Shown here piece after piece: positions 1-8,746 of a stretch of 64,000 bases of DNA; position 1 is the stretch's first letter; each line of letters opens with the position of its first letter. The DNA is from Fulvivirga imtechensis AK7 (GTDB lineage: Bacteria; Bacteroidota; Bacteroidia; Cytophagales; Cyclobacteriaceae): the NCBI RefSeq assembly GCF_000331535.1, contig NZ_AMZN01000004.1, positions 54,712 through 118,711 on the forward strand, read 5' to 3'. A program made the translations under genes and the position numbers. Under the pieces are notes generated by a model. It was not told where the DNA came from, searched no databases, and saw only the letters and a list, made by a program, of their open reading frames with translations.

Positions 1-537
1 ATTTCGAATGAATACAGTTATAAAACAATTCGCCAAAATATCATCGATGGCATGAGCCGGGTTGACTTTATCAAATCCAAGCTGCTTACTATTTTATTGC
101 TGAGCCTCGGCTCTACATTGTTTGTATTTCTCACCGGATTGCTCACCGGATTTATTTATACACCTAATGTAGCGGTTTCAGATATGTTTACGGGGATTGA
201 GTTCGTTTTTGCATACTTTCTCGACCTGTTCACTTATTTGGTATTTGCCTTTTTGCTCACTGTCTTGCTTAAGCGATCGGCACTAACGATATTTATTTTG
301 CTGCTATATCTTCCAATAGAATATGCTATCACAGGCAATCTGCCGGAGTCTATGGAGTTCATAGCTGAATATTTTCCACTACACGCTATCAATAATCTGA
401 TCGAATTTCCATTTGCCAAATATTGGTTCCAGGAAATCCAGGACTATGTTAGCCTTTCCGCTGTAGGTGTGGTTTTTGTGTATCTGGCATTGTTTATCTA
501 TGCCATATATGCAAAGCTAAAAGCAAGCGATCTGTAA
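1..537 (+). CDS. ABC-2 type transporter permease subunit, 5' end outside the window
   Basis: The reading frame is open from base 1, so the gene starts upstream of the window; the first in-window ATG at 52 is internal. About 178 residues are visible. They begin with an amphipathic stretch (NIIDGMSRVDFIKSK) that is typical of the cytoplasmic segment before a membrane span in ABC-2 permeases. Four or five strongly hydrophobic segments follow, ending near the C-terminal KASDL. Such permeases work with an ATPase that should lie just upstream. The substrate cannot be read from the sequence. The ABC-2 assignment rests on topology and the amphipathic motif only. Confidence 0.7.
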   Translation: MSNEYSYKTIRQNIIDGMSRVDFIKSKLLTILLLSLGSTLFVFLTGLLTGFIYTPNVAVSDMFTGIEFVFAYFLDLFTYLVFAFLLTVLLKRSALTIFILLLYLPIEYAITGNLPESMEFIAEYFPLHAINNLIEFPFAKYWFQEIQDYVSLSAVGVVFVYLALFIYAIYAKLKASDL

Positions 538-539
538 AT

Positions 540-676
540 AACGTGAGTTCGATATAAAATGCTTAAAAAAGGGCAGTCATCCTGCCTGTCCCGAACTTGC
601 CTTGGGGAGGCAGCCAACAACTTTTTAGTTGATGTTGTGTATAATGACAGTTACCTGAACGGCCTTGAGGAAATGG
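540..676 (+). repeat. Dispersed repeat, copy 1 (partner at 60147-60285)
   Basis: This segment and the reverse complement of 60147-60285 agree over most of their length. Shared blocks include the start AACGTGAGTTCGATATAAAA, CAGTCATCCTGCCTGTCCCG, AACTTGCCT-GGGGAGGCA, and CTGAACGGCCTTGAG-AAAT. It starts directly after the ABC permease stop codon. No transposase is encoded. The same AACGTGAGTTCG terminus also occurs at 4397 and 26577, so this is probably one member of a larger genomic family. Confidence 0.75.
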
Positions 677-763
677 CGCAGGAAAAATCCCCATTCTTCG
701 GCTTTTCATTTGCTTTTGGCGGAGTGTCACTACGGTTAATCACCCTTCTCTCAAGGGCCCCGG
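673..763 (+). repeat. Direct repeat, left copy
   Basis: This stretch recurs at 1279-1371 in the same orientation. Both contain GGCGGAGTGTCACTACGGTT followed by AATCACCCTT and an ATTCTTCGG block, with scattered mismatches. The two copies bracket the MITE-like element and its flanks. Confidence 0.7.
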
Positions 764-770
764 AACAGGT

Positions 771-1087
771 CCCATAGCCGTTAACTTAAGCATCCCGGTA
801 GGGATGCAATATTGGTAGCCCGGGGTGAAGCCCCGGGATAGGATTAGATTTTTTTATGCGCCACATTCAAGCTTGGGAAGATGAGAAGGCTATTTTGGCG
901 CATCCATGCTTACTAAGGTAAATGCTTCGAACTCATTCCTGCCATGTGTGCCAAGGAAGCCTGTGTTCCATGGTTGGGCCTTCCTATGGCACACTCAACT
1001 TCTCGTTTAAACCCGGGGCTTCACCCCGGGCTACAAAGATTTACCCCCTCTGGGGGCTCGTTATTCTCTTAAGTTAACGGCTATGGG
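771..1087. mobile_element. MITE-like element with perfect 20-bp terminal inverted repeats
   Basis: The left end (771-790) is CCCATAGCCGTTAACTTAAG and the right end (1068-1087) is its exact reverse complement. The element is flanked on both sides by AACAGGT (764-770 and 1088-1094), which looks like a 7-bp target duplication. Inside are two GC-rich hairpins in opposite orientation, CCCGGGG-TGAAG-CCCCGGG near 817-835 and its mirror near 1013-1031. No open frame encodes a transposase, so it would be a nonautonomous element. The dense palindromes also resemble REP-type sequences. Confidence 0.75.
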
Positions 1088-1278
1088 AACAGGTCCGGGG
1101 ACTAGTGGTTATGGATTTTTTTATTGAAGAATTGGTAAACAAAGTCTATTCATCCATTCCGGTGATAAGCCATAAAAATAGCAACTAACCGGCCCCCTCG
1201 CACCAGTTCCCGGACCAGTTCCGGGACCCCTCCGCAAAGTACTTCTTGAGAAGTAGCCCGATAAACCCAGGCAATAAA

Positions 1279-1371
1279 ATGGTGCAGAAAAAAATCCCTA
1301 TTCTTCGGAATTTCATTTGCTTTTGGCGGAGTGTCACTACGGTTAATCACCCTTTTCTCAGGGGCTCTGGA
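1279..1371 (+). repeat. Direct repeat, right copy
   Basis: This is the second copy of the 673-763 segment. It is followed by a short piece (1383-1410) containing AGGCAAGTTCGGGACAGGCA, which is the reverse complement of part of the 540-676 repeat. The ends of the composite region therefore carry inverted pieces of the same repeat family. Confidence 0.65.
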
Positions 1372-1673
1372 ACAAGCCCTAGGCAAGTTCGGGACAGGCA
1401 GAATGACCTTAAAGAAGTTTTTTAGGTCTGTGTTTAGATACGAATATAATTTAATCGGGTCTACTATATCTAACTCATGTTAACTTATAGTATGGGGGCT
1501 CTTTAGCGAATTGGATTAAATAATTGACACCTGATGTAAGGTTTATTTGATATACAAATAGTTTTTTTCTATTTTGTGACTGCAAATGACAATCTTAAGT
1601 CTTTCTGAAAGGCTGAGGTCGTTGTTTGTCTATAATGGCTGATTAAGACTATTGCGCGAGAACGTGAATAGCC

Positions 1674-3755
1674 ATGAAGTTTATATACCTGACCTTAACC
1701 ATCTTATTCCTCTCCATAAGCACCTTTACTTTCGGGCAAAGCTATAAAGCCTATATGAAGAAGGCTAATCGCTATTATAAATATGGTGACTATCACAATG
1801 CTGTTAAATACTACCACAGGGCGGCTAACCTCAAGAAGGGAAATGTAAAAGTCACCTATATGTTAGGGTTGGCTTACCTAGCCGGTGATAACAAAACAGA
1901 GGCGCTGAAATATCTGGAAACTGTTTATAAGCTTGATCCAAAAGTGGATGCTGATATGGAATACCATCTCGGACTGGCTTATCAGTATCACAACAGGTTT
2001 GATGAGGCCATAGCTGCTTTTAAAAGATATAAGGATAGGCACAGAAAGCGGACCTTTATTGCTGATCATAAAATTGACCAATGCATGCTTGGAGATTCCC
2101 TTATTCGTCATTCCGCAGGAATTGAGGTGCGCAACGCAGGAATGAATATTAATTCGCCTTACAATGATTACACACCACTCATCTTTGACAATGGACAATC
2201 GCTGATTTTCACGTCTAATCGCGCCGGATCGACAGGCGGCTTGAGGCTAAGTGATGGCTCGTACTACGAAGATATTTATATTTCTCATCGCGATGGCAAC
2301 GATTGGGACAAGCCGCAAAAGATCGGGTCCGGTATAAACCTGAAATATCATGATGCAGCAGCTTCTATCTCTCCTGACGGTAAAACCCTGTTTTTGTACT
2401 ATGAAAAGGGCGGTGGTGATATCTATACATCCAAATTTGAAAACAATGAATGGACCACGCCAGAACCGCTGAGTAAACACATCAATTCTGTATTCTGGGA
2501 AACAGCAGCCTCTATCACCGCTGACGGTAAAACCATATACTTTACCAGCAACAGGCCGGGAGGAATAGGTGACCTGGATATCTATAGGAGTGAATTGGAT
2601 GAGAATGGTGAATGGGGCCCTGCTCAAAATCTGGGGCCAACTATTAATACTCCCGCCAGCGAAGACGCCCCATTTATCCATCCCGATGGTAAAACCTTGT
2701 ATTTTGGCTCTACCGGCCATCTGGGAATGGGGGGTTCAGATATTTTTTACAGTCAACTGGTTGATGGCAAGTTTCAGGAGCCGGTTAACATGGGTTATCC
2801 TATCAATACTGTGTTTAATGACAATTATTTTGTAATAACCCCTGACCGAAAAGAGGCCTACTATACCTCATTGAGGAGTGGAGGCACCGGAATGGCAGAT
2901 ATTTACTATGCAAATATGGATGTGCCTGAGCCAATAAAACAGGAACCGGCAATAACCGAAGAAATAATTGCAGAATTACCGGTATCTCCAAAAGAATTAA
3001 TTGCAGATGCCGGAGACCCTGAGCCTATGCTAGATGATAACACGGAGGAGGCAACAACAAAATACTATGATGAGGGTTTTATGCAGCTCCAGAAAGATCT
3101 GGGAGTGGTAACCGTTTTGAGAGGCAAAGTGATAGATGCAACAACAGCAAAGCCTTTGTTTGCCAAACTAAAATTAATGAACAACGAAACAAATATCCTG
3201 GTGGCGGAGGTGGATTCAGATCCGGAAACAGGCGAATTTGAGTTGGTGATTCCCCATGGTGGAAATTATGGAGTTTCTACCAGTAAAATTGGGTATTTGT
3301 TTAACTCCATAAACTTTAATCTCCCCGCTTTCCATGACTACCAGGAGGTGGATACGCACGTACTACTGCAAAAAGCTAAAGTTGGCTCAAAAGTAATTCT
3401 CAAAAACATCTTCTTCGATACAGGCAAAGCAGACCTGAGAACAGAGTCGTTGGCAGAATTAGACAGGATTAAAGAGTTGCTGCTTGATAATGGTTCGCTT
3501 CAGGTGCAGATCAACGGGCATACGGATAATGTGGGCAATGCAGTCTATAATAAGATCCTCTCAAAAAAAAGAGCACAGGCTGTAGTTGATTACTTGGTTG
3601 CCAGAGGGATACCTGGCGGACGTTTATTTGCGAAGGGATTTGGAGAAGAAAGGCCTCTTGTTTCAAATGATGATGAAAAGGATGGCCGTGAGATCAACAG
3701 AAGAACAGAGATCGAGATCATAGGAATGGGAGAATCTCTGGCTGTAAATGAGTAG
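1674..3755 (+). CDS. TPR-PD40-CRD-OmpA envelope protein, PorE-like
   Basis: This 693-residue protein has a signal peptide (residues 1-22, ending FTFGQ), TPR-like helices (about 23-135), a PD40/WD40-like beta-propeller with repeated SPDGKTL/TADGKTI blades (about 150-420), an acidic linker, a carboxypeptidase-regulatory-like beta domain (about 480-560) and a C-terminal OmpA peptidoglycan-binding domain (about 580-690; NGHTDNVGN and the NRRTEIEI end). This order matches PorE, a periplasmic T9SS component in Porphyromonas. Several paralogues with this layout exist in Bacteroidota, so T9SS membership is inferred. The window also holds T9SS cargo genes (14.4 and 42.2 kb), which fits but does not prove it. 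The gene stands alone, with an ATG start and a repeat-rich region upstream. Confidence 0.85.
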   Translation: MKFIYLTLTILFLSISTFTFGQSYKAYMKKANRYYKYGDYHNAVKYYHRAANLKKGNVKVTYMLGLAYLAGDNKTEALKYLETVYKLDPKVDADMEYHLGLAYQYHNRFDEAIAAFKRYKDRHRKRTFIADHKIDQCMLGDSLIRHSAGIEVRNAGMNINSPYNDYTPLIFDNGQSLIFTSNRAGSTGGLRLSDGSYYEDIYISHRDGNDWDKPQKIGSGINLKYHDAAASISPDGKTLFLYYEKGGGDIYTSKFENNEWTTPEPLSKHINSVFWETAASITADGKTIYFTSNRPGGIGDLDIYRSELDENGEWGPAQNLGPTINTPASEDAPFIHPDGKTLYFGSTGHLGMGGSDIFYSQLVDGKFQEPVNMGYPINTVFNDNYFVITPDRKEAYYTSLRSGGTGMADIYYANMDVPEPIKQEPAITEEIIAELPVSPKELIADAGDPEPMLDDNTEEATTKYYDEGFMQLQKDLGVVTVLRGKVIDATTAKPLFAKLKLMNNETNILVAEVDSDPETGEFELVIPHGGNYGVSTSKIGYLFNSINFNLPAFHDYQEVDTHVLLQKAKVGSKVILKNIFFDTGKADLRTESLAELDRIKELLLDNGSLQVQINGHTDNVGNAVYNKILSKKRAQAVVDYLVARGIPGGRLFAKGFGEERPLVSNDDEKDGREINRRTEIEIIGMGESLAVNE

Positions 3756-3887
3756 GGTGTTTCTGCTACACCGATATTAGATTGACTTTTTACACCGCAA
3801 TTTTTTTCAAAAAAACATTTTAAATAGCCGCCGGAATAAAACACCTAAATCCTGTGCTTGTTTCTATTATGAAAACATAAACGGATT

Positions 3888-4379
3888 ATGAATATCAGTA
3901 GAAAACAGGCAATGAAAGTAGCAGTGGGTATGGGAGCTATTGCAGGTATGCGATCAATGGTTGCCCCGGCTATACTTAGTCACTACCTTGCTGGTCGTCC
4001 TGAAAATGGTCTGCTGCATTCTAAATTGAGTTTCCTGCGGTCAACGATATTTTCAAGAGGGGTAAAGTTGCTGGCGGCAGGAGAGGTAGTAGGAGACAAG
4101 ACACCACAGGCGCCCAACCGGATACACCCTGTCTCACTTCTGGGTAGGGCTGCTTCAGGCGGATTGATCGGAGCCGCAGCATTTGTCTATAACAAAGAAA
4201 AGGCCTGGCATGGAGTTGTTGCAGGTGCAGCGGCAGCCATAGCCTCAGCTTTCCTTTCCTTTTATCTCAGGAAGCAGATAGGTAAGGATCTAAATCTTAA
4301 TGATAAAATAGTAGGTGCAGTTGAAGATATTGCTGTTATTACCGGTGGTAAGGCTATAATGAGCAATGGAAGGCTCTAA
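3888..4379 (+). CDS. DUF4126 family membrane protein
   Basis: The protein has 163 residues. Motifs typical of DUF4126 are visible: GAIAGMRSMVAPA near the N-terminus, EVVGDKTPQAPNRIHP in the middle, and a small-residue-rich membrane segment (GGLIGAAAF, then VVAGAAAAIASAF). It probably spans the membrane three or four times. The biochemical role of the family is unknown. It is convergent with the beta-barrel gene that follows, and a perfect hairpin (4397-4431) separates the two stop codons. Confidence 0.75.
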   Translation: MNISRKQAMKVAVGMGAIAGMRSMVAPAILSHYLAGRPENGLLHSKLSFLRSTIFSRGVKLLAAGEVVGDKTPQAPNRIHPVSLLGRAASGGLIGAAAFVYNKEKAWHGVVAGAAAAIASAFLSFYLRKQIGKDLNLNDKIVGAVEDIAVITGGKAIMSNGRL

Positions 4380-4396
4380 CTCTGGCCACATTAACT

Positions 4397-4431
4397 AACG
4401 TGAGTTCGATATAAAATGCCGAACTCACGTT
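4397..4431. terminator. Perfect 12-bp hairpin between convergent genes
   Basis: The arms AACGTGAGTTCG (4397-4408) and CGAACTCACGTT (4420-4431) enclose an 11-base loop. It sits between two convergent stop codons (4379 and 4439) and can serve both strands, although the flanking T-runs are short. Left arm plus loop equal the 23-bp repeat terminus seen at 540, 26577 and 60285, so this terminator seems to have been made from a repeat element. Confidence 0.6.
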
Positions 4432-4438
4432 AACTATA

Positions 4439-5143
4439 TTATTGAGTAATAATAATCCCAATCGAGATCTCCAATCCTGTGAAATCGACTTTGGAATCAG
4501 CATAATCTTTTTGTTTTGTTTCCAGGGGGCCGGTCATCATGCCTCCGGTATAGCTGCCTTTTAGTCCCAGACCGGCATCTCCAACGAAATAATTGGCCTC
4601 TAAAGACAAGCCCCATTGCCGGGTAACAAAAATAATGTACTCTGCTCCGAAAAAATAACCAAGGCCGAGTCCATGATCAAAATCAAATGCTGAATTGGCA
4701 ACATCCCAGCCTTCATACTTTCGTATCGCTTTATCCAGGTTTCCATAATTGAGCTTATTATCAAATCCATAAAACCCAAATCCACCGCCTTTAATTCTGA
4801 ATTCCTGCCCCCGGCCGACAAACTGCAAAACCAGTTCCACGGGTACCAAAATGGTGAAATTAGGTCCCAGGATTGGATCCTCAGTTTTAAAATCTTCAAT
4901 ATCTTTTACATTTAAGCCGGACATACGATAAAGAGAGGCTCCGGTTTGCAGGGCAACATAACGGTTCAGGTCAACACCTAATCCCCGGATTGAGAATGGA
5001 CTGATAGGTGTCGAAAAATAGCCATTCTTAGGAAGGAAGTAAGAAAACGACAAACCAACCTCCTGGGCATTGGCAAAAGGAACTATAAGAAAAAAACAAA
5101 CGCATATGCTAATTATCGACCGTTTAAATAGTTTACATGTCAT
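4439..5143 (-). CDS. Outer-membrane beta-barrel family protein of unknown function
   Basis: The protein has 234 residues. An N-terminal signal peptide (SIISICVCFFLIVPFANAQ) is followed by alternating aromatic and glycine-rich strands (GLSFSYFLP, GLGLGYFFGAEYIIF, WGLSLEANYFVG) and ends with a beta-strand pattern (LEISIGIIITQ). This is the usual look of small 8-stranded outer-membrane barrels in Bacteroidota. No ligand or partner can be deduced. It is transcribed away from the amidohydrolase gene at 5227, with a short shared upstream region. Confidence 0.65.
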   Translation of the reverse strand: MTCKLFKRSIISICVCFFLIVPFANAQEVGLSFSYFLPKNGYFSTPISPFSIRGLGVDLNRYVALQTGASLYRMSGLNVKDIEDFKTEDPILGPNFTILVPVELVLQFVGRGQEFRIKGGGFGFYGFDNKLNYGNLDKAIRKYEGWDVANSAFDFDHGLGLGYFFGAEYIIFVTRQWGLSLEANYFVGDAGLGLKGSYTGGMMTGPLETKQKDYADSKVDFTGLEISIGIIITQ

Positions 5144-5226
5144 ATCAGAAGTTAGTATTTAGTTTATTTAGAAATTGAATGGTAACTTCAGGACCATCAA
5201 AACAGAACTTAAAGATAAAGTATTAT

Positions 5227-6957
5227 ATGAAGTTAAGTCAGAAATTATTCGGGCTTTATCTGCTCGGTCTTCTTTTTTTCTGCGCCTGTAGCGGAGAAAG
5301 AGAAGTGGAAAAAGCAGACATGATCATACAAGGAGGTACGATTTACACTATGGATGAAGCTCAACCAGAGGCAGAAGCGGTGGCGGTAAAAGGTAACAGG
5401 ATCATCTTTGTGGGAAGTAGTGCCGGGGCTCAGGATTACGTAGCCGGTTCTACCGAGATAATTGATTTGAAGGGGCTTACTATGACCCCCGGGCTGATTG
5501 AGGGGCATGGGCACTTCATGGGGCTGGGTTATAGCGAGCTAAATCTTAATCTTTTGGATGTTACCAGCTATAAGGAGTTGGTGGAGCGTGTAGAAGCTGC
5601 CGTGGCAAAAGCGGAACCCGGCCAATGGATAACAGGGAGAGGCTGGCATCAAAGTAAATGGACCCCTGCTCCTGAGCCTATGGTCCATGGCTTTCAGACA
5701 CATCAACTGCTGAGCGAAGTTTCACCGGACAACCCTGTGTTCCTGCGTCATGCCAGTGGCCATGCGGGCTTTGCCAATGCCAGGGCAATGGAGATTGCAG
5801 GAGTAATGCCGCTGTCGAAGGAGAATATACACGAACTGAATATGGAGGGCGGAGAGATCATCAGAGATGAACTGGGTAACCCTACGGGGATATTTAATGA
5901 ACGTGCCATGGAGCTGATTGCCCGGCATATACCGGAAAGTACACCCGAAAAAGATAGGCAGGCGCTGGCGTTGGCGGTTAAAGCCTGTCACGCAAGCGGT
6001 ATCACCAGCTTTCATGATGCAGGCATAGGCAGGGAGACCATTGAGCTATACCACAACGCTAAGGAAAAGGGTGAATTGGGTGTGCGAATATATGCCATGC
6101 TTACGGGCTTCGATCCTGACCTGTTGGAGGAATGGTATGACAGAGGGCCGGAAATTGATACAACAGACCACCTGCTGACCATACGTTCCATAAAGTTAAA
6201 CTGTGACGGGGCATTAGGTTCCAGAGGAGCCTGGCTTCTGGAAGCATATACCGACAGGCCGGGTCATTTCGGTCATGAAACCTTGCCCATGGAATTTGTT
6301 TTGGCAACTTCTCAAAAGGCCTTGAAAAGTGGCTTTCAGGTCTGCTCGCATGCTATCGGTGACCGCGCCAACCAGGAGATTTTGGATCGGTATGAAAAGG
6401 CTTTTAACAAAAACCCTGAAGCAGCAAAGGATCACAGGTTCAGGATTGAGCATGCTCAGCACCTGCACCCTGATGATATTCCAAGGTTTGCTTCACTAGG
6501 TGTAGTGCCAGCGATGCAGGCCATTCATATGTCGTCAGACAGGCCGTGGGCCATCGATCGCTTAGGTGAAAAGCGAATTAAGGAAGGCGCTTATGTCTGG
6601 CAGAAGTTGCTGCAGTCGGGAGCCAGAATTGTTAATGGCACAGACGTGCCTGTGGAGCCTATCAACCCCATTGCCAGCTTTTATGCGAGCGTAAGCCGTA
6701 AAACACTTGAGGGGACACCCGAAGACGGGTATGAGCCGGAGCAAAAAATGACGCGCGAGCAGGCTCTAAGATCTTATACTCTGGATGCTGCGTATGGGGC
6801 CTTTGAAGAGGACATTAAAGGCTCAATCGAGCCGGATAAACTTGCTGATTTTACGATCTTTTCTCAGGATATAATGACTGTACCCGAAGATAAGCTTTTG
6901 CAAACCAAGGTTAAAATGACTATTGTCGGGGGGAAGGTTGTCTATAACGGCTTGTAG
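5227..6957 (+). CDS. Amidohydrolase family lipoprotein (YtcJ-like)
   Basis: The ATG at 5227 gives a lipoprotein signal (LFGLYLLGLLFFCACSG); an upstream in-frame ATG at 5179 would add 16 polar residues before it and is less likely. The mature 576-residue protein fits the amidohydrolase-3 group: metal-site HGH in IEGHGHFMG, LNCDGALGSRGAW, the FRIEHAQHLHP segment, and GTDVPVEPINP near the C-terminus. These enzymes hydrolyse amide or imide bonds of exocyclic substrates, and the true substrate of YtcJ-type proteins is mostly unknown. The lipobox suggests attachment to an envelope membrane. The DUF2911 gene follows after 52 bases. Confidence 0.85.
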   Translation: MKLSQKLFGLYLLGLLFFCACSGEREVEKADMIIQGGTIYTMDEAQPEAEAVAVKGNRIIFVGSSAGAQDYVAGSTEIIDLKGLTMTPGLIEGHGHFMGLGYSELNLNLLDVTSYKELVERVEAAVAKAEPGQWITGRGWHQSKWTPAPEPMVHGFQTHQLLSEVSPDNPVFLRHASGHAGFANARAMEIAGVMPLSKENIHELNMEGGEIIRDELGNPTGIFNERAMELIARHIPESTPEKDRQALALAVKACHASGITSFHDAGIGRETIELYHNAKEKGELGVRIYAMLTGFDPDLLEEWYDRGPEIDTTDHLLTIRSIKLNCDGALGSRGAWLLEAYTDRPGHFGHETLPMEFVLATSQKALKSGFQVCSHAIGDRANQEILDRYEKAFNKNPEAAKDHRFRIEHAQHLHPDDIPRFASLGVVPAMQAIHMSSDRPWAIDRLGEKRIKEGAYVWQKLLQSGARIVNGTDVPVEPINPIASFYASVSRKTLEGTPEDGYEPEQKMTREQALRSYTLDAAYGAFEEDIKGSIEPDKLADFTIFSQDIMTVPEDKLLQTKVKMTIVGGKVVYNGL

Positions 6958-7009
6958 CTTATTAAAATATTTATCATATTGAAAAACAAGCTTAAACAAA
7001 TATATTGTC

Positions 7010-7615
7010 ATGCAAATAGTAAACAAAGTTCTGATTCTACTTTTGGCTACAGCATCTGTTTTCACAGTATCCTGTAACCAAAAAACCGCTGACGAGTCTG
7101 ATACGGCATCTGATACAGCTAAAGTGGCAACTGAGGTTGAAGAAAAGCCGGTAATAGCCAGCCCGAGAAAGCAGGCGGCTGGCCAAATTGGTGATGTCAA
7201 TGTAGTGATAGATTATGGATCACCAGGGGTGAAGGGTAGGAAAATATGGGGCGGCCTCGAGAGTTATGGAGCGGTTTGGCGCGCAGGTGCAAATGAAACC
7301 ACTTCCATAGAATTCAGCCAGGACGTGACAATCGGGGATAAAACAGTCCCTGCCGGTAAATATGGGTTTTATATTATTCCTAAGGAAAACGAAAATTGGG
7401 TAGCAGTTATTAACACCGACTGGAACAGGGAGAAACATGGTGCATGGGGTGCATATAACTATACACCTGACCATGACATAGTACGCGTGGAAGTGTCACC
7501 GGAATGGGTGGAAGAGAGTGAGGAGCGGCTGAAATATGTCGTGAGTGAAAATGCGATACATTTTGCCTGGGAGAAAGTACGGTTAACCATTCCCGTGGAG
7601 CCAACGGAGCAATAG
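7010..7615 (+). CDS. DUF2911 domain lipoprotein
   Basis: The protein has 201 residues, with a lipoprotein signal ending FTVSC, an acidic Asp/Thr-rich linker (residues 25-50), and then a DUF2911 domain. Recognisable parts are VVIDYGSPGVKGRKIWGG, VWRAGANETTSIEFS, VPAGKYGFYIIP and the end AIHFAWEKVRLTIPV. The family is common in Bacteroidota and has no established function. It lies between the amidohydrolase and the PLP enzyme on the same strand with short gaps, so the three may be co-transcribed. Confidence 0.85.
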   Translation: MQIVNKVLILLLATASVFTVSCNQKTADESDTASDTAKVATEVEEKPVIASPRKQAAGQIGDVNVVIDYGSPGVKGRKIWGGLESYGAVWRAGANETTSIEFSQDVTIGDKTVPAGKYGFYIIPKENENWVAVINTDWNREKHGAWGAYNYTPDHDIVRVEVSPEWVEESEERLKYVVSENAIHFAWEKVRLTIPVEPTEQ

Positions 7616-7628
7616 TAAAGATTCATTG

Positions 7629-8732
7629 ATGAATATTACGCAACCAACCTTGCTGATTGATGAGCGGAAGTGCCGGAGCAACATCGCTCGTATGTGTGAA
7701 AAGGCCCGTAGGAATGACCTCATTTTCAGACCGCATTTTAAAACCCACCAGTCCAAAAAGGTGGGAGAATGGTTCAGACAGGAGGGTGTGGAGGCTATTA
7801 CGGTTTCTTCTTTAGGCATGGCAACATATTTTGCCGAAGCAGGATGGAAGGAAATCACGGTGGCGTTTCCTGTCAACTTACTACAAATAGATGTTATCAA
7901 TGCTTTGGCCAGCCATGCAACTGTCAATCTTTTAGCCGATGATCGTGATGTTATCGTTGAGTTGGATAGTATGCTGACGTATAAAGTTCATTTGTTTATT
8001 GAAATAGATTCCGGAGGTGGCCGAACCGGTATTCCACACAGTGATCTTAAGCGTATCTCCTCAATGGTGGCTACTGTCACCGCTGCTGATAATATCAACC
8101 TAAAGGGTTTTTATACGCATGCCGGTCATTCATATGATGCGCGTTCGAAAGATGATATAAGAAAGGTGTTCAGTCGTACCGTACAGTGTATGCAGGAGGT
8201 GCGACAGTGGGCAGAGAGCAATGATTTGAATGTGGAGTTCTGTATGGGTGATACTCCGGGTTGCAGTGTGGGAGAGCGCTTTGACGAGATAGATGCTATT
8301 AGTCCTGGTAATTTTGTTTTCTACGATGTAATGCAAACAATAATAGGATCTTGCGCTGATGACCAAATTGCTGTAGCTATGGCTTGTCCTGTTGTATCCA
8401 AAAATGCTGGCAGCAATGATGTTTGTATATATGGGGGTGCGGTACATTTTTCAAAAGACAGCATAGAGGACGGGCAGAAGAAGATCTTCGGTATGGTAGT
8501 GAGGTTGGGATCTAATGGTTGGAGTGAACCACTGGAGGGATGTTTTGTGAAGAGCCTTTCCCAGGAGCATGGTATTGTACACCTCTCTGCAGAAGAGTTT
8601 GAGCAGACAAAAATAGGAGATGTTTTGGGGGTATTGCCTGTGCATTCATGCCTTACAGCGGAGGCGATGGGAGTTTACAGGAATTTTAACGGGGAGTTGA
8701 TTGATCATTATGCACAAAAAAACCGGGATTAA
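7629..8732 (+). CDS. D-threonine aldolase / D-serine dehydratase-like PLP enzyme
   Basis: The chosen start is ATG 7629, 3 bases after a TTG, giving 367 residues. The N-terminal alanine-racemase-like barrel carries the PLP lysine in RPHFKTHQSKK (K38), a substrate/PLP loop EIDSGGGRTGI, and GFYTHAGHSYD. The C-terminal beta domain has PVHSCLTAEAM, whose His and Cys bind zinc in D-serine dehydratases. The family cleaves or dehydrates D-beta-hydroxy amino acids; which substrate is used here is not visible. The stop codon lies inside the terminator hairpin, and the downstream TerB-like gene is convergent. Confidence 0.85.
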   Translation: MNITQPTLLIDERKCRSNIARMCEKARRNDLIFRPHFKTHQSKKVGEWFRQEGVEAITVSSLGMATYFAEAGWKEITVAFPVNLLQIDVINALASHATVNLLADDRDVIVELDSMLTYKVHLFIEIDSGGGRTGIPHSDLKRISSMVATVTAADNINLKGFYTHAGHSYDARSKDDIRKVFSRTVQCMQEVRQWAESNDLNVEFCMGDTPGCSVGERFDEIDAISPGNFVFYDVMQTIIGSCADDQIAVAMACPVVSKNAGSNDVCIYGGAVHFSKDSIEDGQKKIFGMVVRLGSNGWSEPLEGCFVKSLSQEHGIVHLSAEEFEQTKIGDVLGVLPVHSCLTAEAMGVYRNFNGELIDHYAQKNRD

Positions 8733-8739
8733 CCCGGTT
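8721..8739. terminator. Bidirectional hairpin AACCGGG/CCCGGTT
   Basis: Seven-base arms at 8721-8727 and 8733-8739 enclose the loop ATTAA, which contains the stop codon of the upstream PLP enzyme. An A-run precedes it, giving a T-run for the minus strand, so it terminates the convergent TerB-like gene well and may also serve the plus strand. Confidence 0.7.
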
Positions 8740-8746
8740 CGTTATA

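Larger units (their letters stand above)
538..1673. other. Gene-free 1.1 kb region built from repeats
   Basis: No convincing gene lies here; the short open frames fall inside repeats. From left to right it holds a 23-bp repeat terminus (540-562), a roughly 135-bp repeat shared in inverted orientation with 60147-60285, two direct copies of a roughly 90-bp segment (673-763 and 1279-1371), and a MITE-like element (771-1087) sitting between them. The last 230 bases (1440-1673) are AT-rich and probably contain the promoter of the downstream OmpA-family gene, but no clear TAnnTTTG box was found. Confidence 0.75.

Noticed and set aside
559..777. Small protein beginning MLKKGQSSCLSRTCLGE
   Set aside because: It is built from the dispersed repeat and the direct repeat; the same words recur in other frames and places.
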